Assembly: GCA_964036295.1 (NCBI GenBank)
Contig: OZ038469.1
Span: 5,534,067-5,598,066, forward strand
Source: Plumapathes pennacea
Taxonomy: Eukaryota; Cnidaria; Anthozoa; Antipatharia; Myriopathidae
Reading direction: 5' to 3'
Length of the DNA stretch: 64,000 bases
Positions 1-11,000 of the stretch are shown piece after piece (the first letter of the stretch is position 1; each line of letters begins with the position of its first letter). The notes below the pieces were generated by a model, which ran no database searches, was not told where the DNA came from, and was given only the letters and a program-made list of their open reading frames with translations. A program made the position numbers and the translations under genes.

Positions 1-1503
1 GGCTCTACTTCAGCAAAGTCTGTACAATATTACAGATACAGGTCCCCAGTGTACAACCACAACAATATTTGGCCATTGTACTGGATTAAAGTGTGTTTTA
101 ACGTGTCGAGAAATTGGTCCAACTTGTAAAATACACTTGTAAATGCTTTATTGAATTGACCTCAGGTGTTAGTTCACTGCTTAATTTATCAGGATGACAA
201 GGTTCGGAGTGAATAATCCATCGTATAGCTCTGATACATCGTTTGTTTGACGTATTCTGGGTGCGAAACCTGTCAATATCAAAGATTGTTTATATTGTAG
301 GCAAATTACAAAAGACATCAATCTTCACTTGCTAATGAACACACAGCGCCTCCAAAAGCCCATGCGTACAGCCTTTGCCAAAACGATTCAGGTAACCACA
401 GTTTTAGTAGTAGTTTATTAGTTTTCTGAAATATTATAGGTATTGCATCACACACTCAAAGCGGAAGCCTGGAATGGAAATGAGCACGCACGGGTGTACT
501 CCTCATATTTTGGGTGCCATCCGGTTCTGAAAATTCGGACTTATTTTATTTTATCCCAAAATATACCACTGGCGAACTTATTTCAAACCTGTATCCTTAA
601 AATTTCTCCCTTGCCAGATCTGAATACCAAACTTTGCATCCTAATTCAGACTAAAATGTTTCAAAGCTATACTCTCTTAGCTTTGAGGCTGCACATAATA
701 AAAATGTAACTTGATATAGGGGAGTATATTGGTTCGTATGGAATGTGGACAACAAGTTTCTGAATTATGAAATTAATATCTATCATACACTTTCATTCTT
801 GTTGGTTTCGAACTGCGAGATTTTCCCAGAAAGTTTCCCAGTTTGGAACCAGAAAGTGCAACAAGGCATTTTTAAAACAACGTATATGATGTATGTAAAC
901 GGCTTTCGCTGACATTTACTGACAGATTTAGGAGTTAGGTTCTCTCGTGGTTTAGAAGGTAAGCCTTAAAACGGAGATCGTCGTAAGAAGTGTTTGATAT
1001 ATGTAATTTCTTTTGGCACTCTTCTGGGGGGGGGGGGGGGGGGGGGGGGGAGGAGTGGATGTAGTTGATCTGGCGAACCAAGATTTTTCACATCATTGCG
1101 TGAATCTTTTTTGGTTAAAACGAAGCCAGGAGCATACACGAGGTAAAGGAACAGATAGTATAATTCCTCAATACAACTGACAACGCAATAGGATAAAAAA
1201 AGGTACCCGCATAAATTTTGAGCGAACGTGACTTTCGACATACGACAAAATCGTGAATTATGGCCAAAGCCGTACGAAGAAGTATACGCATGGTTTAGTG
1301 TGCGTAACACCTGCATCATTACGGTTATTTATGAAACCAAAATATTCAGTTGTGTGAATACAACTGAATACAATATTACTATTACAGCAGTCGTGTGCCC
1401 TGTCTACTTGATAAACATGCTTCAATTTCACGATTTTGGCAGACGTTTTTCCGGTTTTTCTTTTGAAGATTCGACTGTATTAAATCTCAGTACCCCTTTC
1501 ACA
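1..1503. other. Intergenic, no gene recognised
   Basis: No convincing exon, domain or RNA gene was seen on either strand. The open frames are short and without recognisable motifs. A long uninterrupted G tract lies at about 1027-1051 and creates an artificial polyproline frame on the minus strand. Confidence 0.6.
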
Positions 1504-1687
1504 CAGTGAAACTTCGATATAACGAACCTCGGTACAACGAAAACCTCGATATAGCGAATTATATTCTTCAGCCCGTTACATTCCAGTTACAGTAAAATGT
1601 ATGGAAACGGAAACTCGCTACAACGGAAACCTGTTAACGAACACACTTTCCCAGTCCCTTTGCCTTTGTTATATTGAGGTTTCACTG
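1504..1687. mobile_element. Pogo/Tigger-like MITE, 184 bp
   Basis: The left end reads CAGTGAAACTTCGATATAAC and the right end is its inverted counterpart (GTTATATTGAGGTTTCACTG). CAGTG termini with a 'cgatataacgaa' inner sequence are typical of pogo/Tigger-type Tc1-mariner MITEs. The right flank is TA as expected; the left flank is CA, probably a mutated TA. Related half-copies lie near 19,017-19,145, 35,443-35,560 and 45,355-45,430. Confidence 0.6.
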
Positions 1688-2024
1688 TAAGTAGTTTCTG
1701 TCTGTCGTTAAAGAGCCTCCCAAAACCATGATCCTTCACGCGCTCCAACGCCATTTTCGACTTCACGGTAATTCAGTTTTTCGAGTGTTTGACGACAATC
1801 CGAGTGAATCTCTTCCTTCAATCAATCGATTAATCAAGTATCAAGCTAATCGTTCAACTATAGTTCTACAATCTTTCTATCCTTTTTTGGTGATTCGTTT
1901 AGTTCTTCTACAAAAAATGTTCATCGATCAACCGGTGGCCAAACAGCCGCAGAGAGGCAGACCACCAAGAGGCGAAAACATACACCAAAAGGAAGGAAGG
2001 AAGCAAGATTCTGCTGTTCGCTCT
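1688..2024. other. Intergenic with one arm of a distant inverted repeat
   Basis: No gene is seen. About 36 bases near 1712-1747 recur in reverse complement at about 5776-5812 with roughly three mismatches, enclosing about 4.1 kb that includes the Penelope-like remnant. Confidence 0.4.
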
Positions 2025-3770
2025 TGACTTAAGTTGAAGTGCCGACTGCCTTTCTGTAAAAAACACATCAGAGATTGTTCTCTCTACTAGGTGATTGGGA
2101 TAACCTCTTGATTTAAGGCGTGTTTTGAAATTTGCGACATGCTCTTCAAATGTCGAGTTTGTTTGTTAGGAGTCTTAGGGTTTCCCCCATTATGAATCCT
2201 TTTGTAACGCCTGGTGGTTGCCAAGAAGAAGAATTCGTGTATTGAAAGGTTTCAGTCGGCTAAAAATGGGTGCGAACATCAAAGATAGATTGATTGAGAA
2301 AGCGTTCACTTTTGTAAACGGTGGTGTCCAGAAATGTGGTTTGTTTTGTTTGAGATTTCAGCCGTGATCTTGACAGTGGGGTGGAAGTGATTAGCACCCT
2401 CAATGAACTGTTCGATTTCCTGCATGTTGTTATTCCACAGAGAGAGTATATCGTCGATGAAGCGGTTCCATTCGAGTGGTTTGATGCTACTCTTGCTTAG
2501 AATTTGTGTTTCTATTGAAGCCATGTAAATGTTGGCGAAGGCTACCGCCATTTTTGTGCCCATAGCGGTTGCATGTGTCTCTATGTAATTTTTTTCAGTG
2601 AACTGGAATGAATTTCCCTTCAGAATTAAGCAAAATGTGACGGGATAAGGCGGTTATTGCTGTGAAATTCCTCGTATGCATTGCACACTGTGTTTTTTCC
2701 CTCTTCCTGCGGTATGTTTGTGTACAGGCTCGTAACGTCCATTGATACAATAGTTGTTTGTTCTGGAACGTTTGTCCTCTCTATGAAGTTAATGAAGTCT
2801 GTAATATCTTTTGGATACGACTTCGGTGTTTTGGCTATTGGCTGAAGTAGTCTGTCCACAAAAGACGACAGTTTTTTCTGTAGGGCCATCGCAGCCGGAA
2901 ATGATCGGTCTTCCGACCGTATTTGGCTTGTGGATTTTTGTAAGGGTATAAAATTGCGGTATTCGTGGCGGGTTTGGTGTTTGTGAGAGGCATTTTTTAA
3001 TCATTTCATCAATGAACTTGCCCTGATACAGTTCTGATATCAAACGGTTTACCCTGTTTGACGTGGTTTATACCATAGGCTTTTCGAGGGGTTTGTAGTG
3101 TTTTTCACTTTCTAGTTGGACCACGACCCTCATGTATTTTGCCTTGTTTGCTCATGATGACGGTTGTTGTGCCTTTATCTGCCTTTTTGAGATTGACTGT
3201 TGCGTCGCTTCTTAGCTCTTTGAGAGCCTTGCGTTCGCTGTGTGACAGATTTTGCTTTGGCTGTTGTATTTTAATTTCTGCACATTGTATCTTGACCTCT
3301 TCAAGATAGCTCTCAAGTGCAACCGATGTTTGAACCGGTGGTTGCCAAACAGATTTGACGTGAAAGGGATGAGTGGCTCGTTATTTGATTCGTGGAAAAT
3401 GTATCGTCTCGCAATAACTGGCGCCTTATGTTTTGTTCTTTCGACACGGGTGTTGGGATAAACTTTAACCCCTTGGAGAGCAGGCTAACTTGTGCCTCAG
3501 TAAGGTTTTTGTTTGACAAATATTTTTATGTTTCTCGTTTGTGCGCCTTGTTAAGACTTCGCGCTTTTCAAGCGCAATTTTTCTCCGCTCTTTGCACTTT
3601 TTGCTTTGAATTTTTCCTCTTTTTGGATTTGTTTTACCCTTTGTTTTTGTGATAAGCCTGTTTTGGTGGTGCTGTACTCGGAGAACAGACAGTAGTAGCT
3701 TTCCACATTTTTATTGTTTACACATTTCTGCATTTGGCAAAACCCATGATCGGACAACCACACGTGTCAA
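2025..3770 (-). mobile_element. Penelope-like retroelement remnant (reverse transcriptase)
   Basis: Several minus-strand frames follow each other in the order of a Penelope-like reverse transcriptase. First comes a lysine-rich N-terminal stretch (about 3763-3551), then 'LLSKGLKFIPTP' (near 3480), 'YTLTKIHKPN' (near 2950), 'MDVTSLYTNIPQEEG' (near 2720), 'MGTKMAVAFANIYMA' and the catalytic 'RFIDDILSLW' (near 2460). Between about 2240 and 2040 follow 'KGFIMGETLRLL' and 'FKTRLKSRGYP'. The pieces lie in different frames with stops, so the copy is dead. No GIY-YIG endonuclease domain was found downstream. It probably arrived by retrotransposition and decayed by small indels. Family assignment rests on remembered motif order. 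Confidence 0.75.
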
Positions 3771-4218
3771 GTTGCAGGCAGTTCCAGGCCCCCTCATACA
3801 CTTGCGTGCGCACACATTTTTCTTTTGTTTGTAGTGCGCGTTCGATTTAGTTTGCAGTGTGCGTTCGACTTAGTTTGCAGTTTGCAGTATATTTTGTTTG
3901 CAGCGCGACAGTTTGAATGTAGTGATAATTCCCGAGCGAAGCGAGGGAAATAATCGCAACGCTAATGCAGTAGATCGCATCATTCGGAGACTCCAAGCGT
4001 GTCGCCATCTCGAATTTTAATGTTCGTCTGTCAGTCTGTCAGTCTGTCGTACGACCTTGTCCCCAGTTCCTATCGCTGCTTAACCAATAACAAAGGCCGG
4101 ATCGATCACGTGTGGCCCTGTAGTTTTACTTGCAATAAGAGAAATTAGATATAGTATATTGTAACTGTGTTTACGAAAATGGAAAACTGGAAAACTTGAA
4201 ACACAACAGTCTCGCTAA
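3771..4218. repeat. Short-period repeats and dispersed repeat sequence
   Basis: Bases 3830-3905 contain degenerate copies of 'tttgcagtgtgcgttcga'. The stretch around 4005-4060 (gtcgccatctcgaa, then 'gtcagtctgtcagtctgtcgtacgacc') resembles 59,805-59,860, so it belongs to a dispersed repeat. Confidence 0.45.
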
Positions 4219-4443
4219 GCTCGTCTTCAAAAGAGAAAGGAGCAGGCACGGGCAAGGCGAAATCGTGAAACGATCGAACAGCGTCAAATACTTCTAGAGA
4301 AAAGACGACAAACATTTTATAACCGACAGCATCATGAACAGAAGCGTGCCGAAGAAACAACTCCGCAAAGGGAACAGCGCTTGAAAGCAAATCGGGAGCT
4401 CCAGGCACCGTTTAGTGTTAAACTCAGACTGATACTTATTTAG
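4219..4443 (+). pseudogene. Fragment of a Helitron/PIF1-like N-terminal charged repeat region
   Basis: An open plus frame of 74 codons, bounded by TAA at 4216-4218 and TAG at 4441-4443, encodes an arginine-, glutamate- and glutamine-rich stretch. Its degenerate units look like 'RLQKRKEQARARR', 'QILLEKRRQTFYNRQ' and 'TTPQREQRLKANRE'. Units of this kind ('RLxKRRE...RxxETxEQR') are common near the N-terminus of animal Helitron and PIF1-helicase-like proteins. No Met start, helicase or Rep motif is present, so it is a truncated scrap. A simple coiled-coil exon is the alternative. Confidence 0.4.
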
Positions 4444-7400
4444 AAAGGACAAGCAACAAAGGTTAGTCAGTGGAAATCGAACAATCACCGTGACAAATAT
4501 ATTCTATCTCGTATAGCTTGTAACTCGATCACTTCAAGAATGTATTAAAATCTGTATGCTGATCATTTTCCCTCGAAGTATTGCTTTAATACGCTTCTGT
4601 CGCCAGTTTCGGCTACCGTATTCGCTCAGAGCAATCGGAACTTGGAGTCTTGAATGATTTAATCAGATGTTTTTCTTTCAAGACTAAAACTGTAACAAAT
4701 ACTGTAATTTGACATGCGGTGATTGCAGCGAGAATCGTTCACAAGCCCTGAGAAGTATGACTAGGTCTGAATTTGAAGTAAACCGTTCAAGTTTTGCTTT
4801 GATTCTGGGAGAAATCATGTTTTTTGAGCGGGTTCACATACAAAACAATTCGAGCTCATTAAACATGCATGCCTGAGTCTTGTGCATGCAATCCAGAGTA
4901 AAAACAAATTGCACAGGAAGCCTATTTAATTGTATTGCCTATGGATTCAATATTGGAAAGTCAGTGTTCCTTTTTTCCCGTACTACGGCGGTCGACCAAC
5001 TTCAAAATTTGAGTATTAAATTTTGAGAACGTGCTTGGCAGACTGTATGAATTAATTTGACGTGCAGACCGTGGGAAATACGTACTTCGTCACGCAATCG
5101 ACTCTTTTGTTTTCAACGCAAAAGTATAACACACACCAATCTTTTTCTCCTTCCTTTGCTTGTAGCACTTGAGTTCGAAGAAAAGATTGAGTCAACATTT
5201 CGGTAAAACAAAAGGCTACTCTTGTTGGGAGTACTAAAGTAAAAGTCCCATCAATGGCAGAGCAAGGGGGTATCTGCGATTATCGTATTTCTAGTATCTT
5301 TGGTTGCAGTGTTTTTGTTTTTGTTTGCAGTGTGATTTTTCTGTAATTAGTGTTTTTCTTGTTTATAGTGGTGTCCCTTATGGGCCACCGTAGCCAGAAG
5401 AACCGCTTCAACGCAGAAATTTATGTCATTTATCAAAAGGACACAGAAACACAGAAAAGTCTTTCGGATGAGCCTCTAATAAGTTTCAGTAATGGAACTT
5501 TATCTTCCAAATCAGCCGAGGTTGTGGATGTGATTTCCAAAGTCGTTTTTGTCGTCCGATCTTTGATATAAAATTTCGGTTGGAAATGCGCTAATTGGAC
5601 ATTCAGAGACAAAGGCACATCTTTTCGGCTCAGCTCAGTCAAAGTCATCACAGAAAAATTAGCTGAAATTCAGGTCCAGTGGTTCAATATTTATTTTTCA
5701 AATCATCCGCTTCCAGTGCAGTGAATATGTACAAAGAGTGTTGACATCACACGCCACATGTAAACAGTAATATACGCGCATGAAGGATCATGGTTGGGGG
5801 AGGCTCTTTAACGCATTTCGTTTGTCTATAATGACATGCAGCTATTTGATTTGCTTTTATTTCACCTTGCATTTCGGTAATTTGCACCAAAGCGCCTATT
5901 TATGTTCAAACAAGGATAGTTTAAAAAGTCGTAAGAAAGCTCGACTTTCAGTTTTCAGTTTGCGATTGGGTGAGTTGCATCGCTGTACTTTAAAACATAT
6001 CAGTAAACTATAGCTTCTTTCACTCAAGTATTTCAAGTTGATAAGATTAGAAAGCTACCTGACCACGAAATATTTTTGTTTATAAACGTCGGTGCGTACG
6101 TGCGTAAATTAGTGTTTGATGAAGTGCTTCTTGGAGCTTTCTTTTGATGTTTCGCAGTATAAAGCGTCGAAGTCATACAAAAAAGTAATCGTCTGATTCA
6201 CCGAGCGTGAGGTCCGTACGGAAGTAGCGTTATCTCGTTATCTTTTTTACGTGTTTATGGATCAAGCCTCTTCGGCGATGTAAAATAGAAAAGTGATGAA
6301 GTACCAAACATCTTTGATTAAAAAAAATATAAAAAAACATTACATTTATGAGTTTGAAGCTGTTATTGGAATGCGTGAGTCGCTCTGATGTTAACTTCTA
6401 ATGACGTCGTGAGCTATACAGAGAACAAAAGCAATGATTCAGTGGCCGAGCGGTATGAGATGCAAAGTATCCGTAATGAGCTCTGAGCCAAAGTGAACAA
6501 AAAGTTACGAGGTACTAAAAGTGCTATTCCTCAAACTTCCGTACGAAGGTTGCAGAGATGCGTCGCGTAGCGCGGTTAGATATTTAGTATTAGCCAATCG
6601 CTGCAAAGTTTACATTTCAGACAAAACTTGGCCGATGCATTTAATACTAATCTGAGTTTTGCGTAGTAATTGCGACACTTTATTGTTTTATTATTTTCTA
6701 TACGTTCTTCCACTGTGCGTTCTGGGGGTCTCACTGGGGTCTGCATAAATGTATTTCCAGTAAATGCATATTTGTCGCAGGAGAATGTACAAATCACACT
6801 GGATAAGCCAAAGACGTCCCTACCAGAGGAAAAAAATGAAACAATATCGACTTCAAAAACAAAAATGCACAGTGGCCGGAAGTCTGACTTTCAATCTTTC
6901 TAAAAGCTTACCAATACACAATAAGCATAGCGTATTTGTTAGAGTTAAAAATTCAAATCCCGGTAACCTTAAATGTTCACACTTAAAAGTGTTCATTTGG
7001 CGTTTGAATTCTTTTTTCTCTCGCTATTTGGGTTAGTGGTCGCTCACTGGAGGTGGTCGCTTACGGGATGGGAGGCCTAAGTAAGATCCAGCTTTGAGCC
7101 ACAGCCAATGTCAAATGTAGTTTTAAATGTAGAATTAATTGTTACAATGGATTGTAAACTTCTGGTCTTTGTTAATTCCGTTGACCGATAATAAGGGTTC
7201 CGCAGGCAACCACGTGGTAAATAAAATGGCATCCTTTGCGACTGAGAAAACTCGACCCCCGAAACAGAGGTAAAGACGTTGAGAATCACAAAAGCGATGA
7301 ACTTATCTTTCACCTTTGGAGTACTTTGATTCTCAAGGTACATGTTCTCGAAAATCAAAACCAAACTGCACCTGGATTTTACAATTCGAACGATCGAATG

Positions 7401-7689
7401 CTTTCAGTTTAGCACTTTGAACCAAAACGTCGGCAAAAATTACAGTACTTGTATGGCTTCAATGCTTTTATCACCAAAGCTATATACAGAGATTGAATAG
7501 ATCTATAGTGTTTCTCATTCACGAGTTGGCTCAAGAAGCCTTTGATCATATGAGAAATCTTTAACTTTATATTCTCAAAGATATTTTTGGAACAAAGGCG
7601 GTAAACTTACGGTTTTGTCGGAAGCTGTTGTCAGCCCACCGATAAAAAACACGTCTGTCCTTGTCGTGTGACTGTCGGATACTACAGCT
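4444..7689. other. Intergenic, dispersed repeats only
   Basis: No exon with recognisable homology is seen. The segment near 5275-5315 ('tatctgcgattatcgtatttc') recurs near 59,035, and the segment near 5075-5110 ('acgtacttcgtcacgcaatc') recurs near 60,805, so both belong to dispersed repeats. At about 6441 'gtggccgagcggt' resembles a tRNA A box, but no B box or cloverleaf follows. Confidence 0.5.
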
Positions 7690-7963
7690 AAATAAAGTAA
7701 ACTAAGAAAAGTAAAGTAAATCATCTTTATTTATTCACGGTAAGTAATTCGGCAGAGCTGGGCCGTGTTTTAAACTCAACGTAAATTTGTTTAGAAACCG
7801 AACTGGTCGGAGGCTAACCAGTTGGCTATTTACATGACGTGGCCGACGATTTGAACCTGGGGCTACCGTGTTGCAAATTTAGTTAGTGGTCAGAGTGGGA
7901 CTTGAACCTGGGACCTCCGGATTACAAGTCCGGCACCCTAACCACTCGGCCATGCCGCCCCCT
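7690..7963 (-). mobile_element. tRNA-derived SINE
   Basis: On the minus strand the head (about 7962 down to 7886) looks like a tRNA. It has an A box 'TGGCCGAGTGG', an anticodon-like arm 'CCGGACTTGTAATCCGG' and a B box 'GGTTCAAGTCC'. The acceptor ends do not pair, and an unrelated body of about 190 bases follows, ending in 'aataaataaag' and short A/T-rich repeats. This is the structure of a pol III SINE rather than a functional tRNA gene. It lies just upstream of the TPR-CHAT coding region, possibly in its first intron. Confidence 0.75.
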
Positions 7964-8009
7964 AGTTTCAACTACTGTCTGTAATGCCAATTAATTTAAA
8001 CTAACCAAT

Positions 8010-11000
8010 GTGTTTTTTTCTTCAGTAGAATGCCATTCGTGCTCAATGGAGAAACTGCAGGGTCTCAATAATTATTTGCGTTTCGCAGAAGTAACTAAGA
8101 ACAAGGAACTTGAATGGAAACTTCATAATAGCATTGGTGCCTACTACTGTTCCATCGGAAAGTACGAAAAAGCTAAAGAGCATTTTGAAGCGCATCTTAC
8201 TATTGCAAAGGACATTGGGGACAAGCAAAGCGAAGGAAGTGCTTATGGACATCTCGGAATATGTTATCATTCTCTCGGTCAGTATGCCAAGGCTATCAAG
8301 TATCAGGAAATGCGACTTGCTATCGTAAAAGACATTGGGGACAAGCAAGGCGAAGGAAGTGCTTATAGCAATCTCGGAATATGTTATCATTCTCTCGGTC
8401 AGTACACGAAGGCTATCAAGTATCAGGAGATGCTAATTGCTATTGTAAAAGACATTGGGGACAAGCAAGGCGAAGCAAGTGCTTATGGCAATCTTGGAAT
8501 ATGTTATTTTTCTCTCGGTCAATACATCAAGGCTATCATGTTTCAGGAAATGGCACTAACTATCGCAAAAGAGAGCGGGGACAAGCAATACAAAGGAAAT
8601 GCTTATGGCAACCTTGGAGTTTGTTATCAGTCTCTCGGTCAGTATGCCAAGGCTATCAAGTATCAGGAAATGAAAATTGCTATCGCAAAAGACATTGGGG
8701 ACAAGCAAAGCAAAGGAAGTGCCTATGGCAACCTTGGAAGTTGTTATGAGTCTCTCGGTCAGTACGACAAAGCTATCATGTATCAGGAGATGCTAATTGT
8801 TATTGCGAAAGACATTGGAGACAAGCAAGGCGAAGGAAGTGCTTATAGCAACCTTGGAAATTGCTATTGGTATCTCGGTCAGTACACCAAGGCTATCAAG
8901 TATCATGAAATGCAACTTACTATTGCAAATAACATTGGGGACAAGCGAGCCGGAGGTACAGCTTATGACAACCTCGGAAGCTGTTATCAAGCTCTCGGTC
9001 ACTACACCAAGGCTATCAAGTACCATGAAATGGGACTTACTATTGCAAAAGACATTGGGAACAAGGAAGGCGAAGGAAGTGCTTATGGCAACCTTGGAAA
9101 TTGCTATTGGTACCTCTGTCAGTACACCAAAGCTATCAAGTATCAGGAGATGTCCATTGCTATTGCAAAAGACATTGGGAACAAGCAAGGCGAAGGTAGA
9201 GCTTATGGCAACCTTGCACACTGTTATTATATTCTCGGTCAGTACGCCAAAGCTATCAAGTATCAGGAGATGGCGATTGCTATTGCCAAAGATAGTGGGG
9301 ACAAGATTGGCAAAGGAAGTGCTTATGGCAACCTTGGAATAATGTATGAGTCTCTCGGTCAGTACACCAAGGCTATAAAGTATCAAGAGATGCTAATTGC
9401 TATTGCAAAAGACATTGGGGACAAGCAAGGTGAAGGAAAAGCTTACGGCAACCTTGGAAACTGTTATCAGTCTCTCGGTCACTACACCGATGCTATCAAA
9501 TATCAGGAAATGCAACTTACTATTGCAAAAGACATTGGGGACAAGCAAGGCGAAAAATATGCTTATGGCAGCCTTGGAAACTGTTACGAGTCTCTCGGTC
9601 GGTACACCACGGCTATCAAGTATCATGAAATGGGACTTACTATTGCAAAGGACATTGGGGACAAGCAAGCCGAAGGAAGTGACTATGGTAACCTTGGAAA
9701 TTGTTATCAGTCTCTCGGTCAGTACACCAAGGCTATCAAGTATCTGGAAATGCTGCTTACTATTGCAAAAGACATTGGGGACAGGCAAGGCGAAGGAGGT
9801 GCTTATGGGAACCTTGGAAATTGTTATCAGTCTCTCGGTCAGTACGCCAAAGCTATCAGTTATCTGGAAATGGCACTTTCTATCGTAAAAGTGATTGGGT
9901 ACAAAGAAAAGGAAGGAATAGTTTATAATAGAATTGGAAAAATTTATTTTATTTTCGGTTTGTATGGCAAGGCTAAAAGTAATTTAAAGAAAAGTTTGGC
10001 TTGTTTCGAAGAATTATTTGGCAATTCACCAAACTTCGATAAATATAAAGTTTCTATTATCGATAGGTATATTTCTATATATAAGAGATTGGTTTTAACA
10101 TATTTGTTGCTGGAAAAAAGAGGTAAAGCCCTTATTATTGCAGAAAGAGGACGCGCAATAGCACTGGCTGAACTAATGTTTTCCTTCAACTCTTGTGCGC
10201 ATGAAGTGGTCACTGGAGACAAGGTATCAGACCTCCATGGAATCTGTAAAGTGGCCAAGGCTCTGGATAGCACAGTCGTCTTCTTTACATTATTTGCTCA
10301 CAGTGTTTACATTTGGGTTATACAGCCAAATGGAGATATACTGTTTCACGAACGCTGTACTGGAGTGTCTCAACAGTCCAGGAAGACATACACTGAAACG
10401 GATTTATTTCAGTCTGTTGAAGATCTGATTAACAAGGCTGTAGAGTTGATGAAACCACGTGGGTCTGACAGGTGTGAAGACCGCTCACTATTGTTTCTGT
10501 ACCCAGAAAATTCACAACCAACTAAGAATGAACTTGAACTCGGACTTCCTTGTGCCGTAATGGCTGGCAGCTCAACTATTCCAAAACCAGCAGTATTCCA
10601 GGCCGGAATCTCTCGTCCTACACCTGTGCGAGAACAGAAAGCAAACAAGACGAGCGTATCAGCACTTCAAGGCAAGGCTGGAGTTTCTACCAACCCTCAA
10701 GGACCAGAGGATTCAATGCTTGAATGTCTGCTACAAGATCTCTACGAGATTCTTGTGAAGCCTGTGCGGCGATATATAGTGGGGTCGCAAGTAATTATTG
10801 TCCCTGATGGTCGGCTTGCTCTGGTTCCCTTTGCCGCTCTTGTGGATGAAAACGGGAAGCATTTGGTCGACTCTTTAAGAATGAGACTAGTTCCATCACT
10901 GACAACAGCAAAGATCATCCTGGAGCGCCCAGTTGAACCGGCTATCCTAACAACACCCTTAATAGTAGGAGACCCAAAGGTAGGGACAATTAGGAAAGGT

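Noticed and set aside
7886-7962. Apparent tRNA (TGT anticodon) on the minus strand
   Set aside because: A and B boxes are good, but the acceptor ends do not pair and a SINE body with an A/T-rich tail follows, so it is the head of a SINE.
8793-9788. Long antisense and shifted frames across the TPR array
   Set aside because: They are by-products of the 120-bp in-frame repeats; the translation has no domain and mirrors the repeat period.
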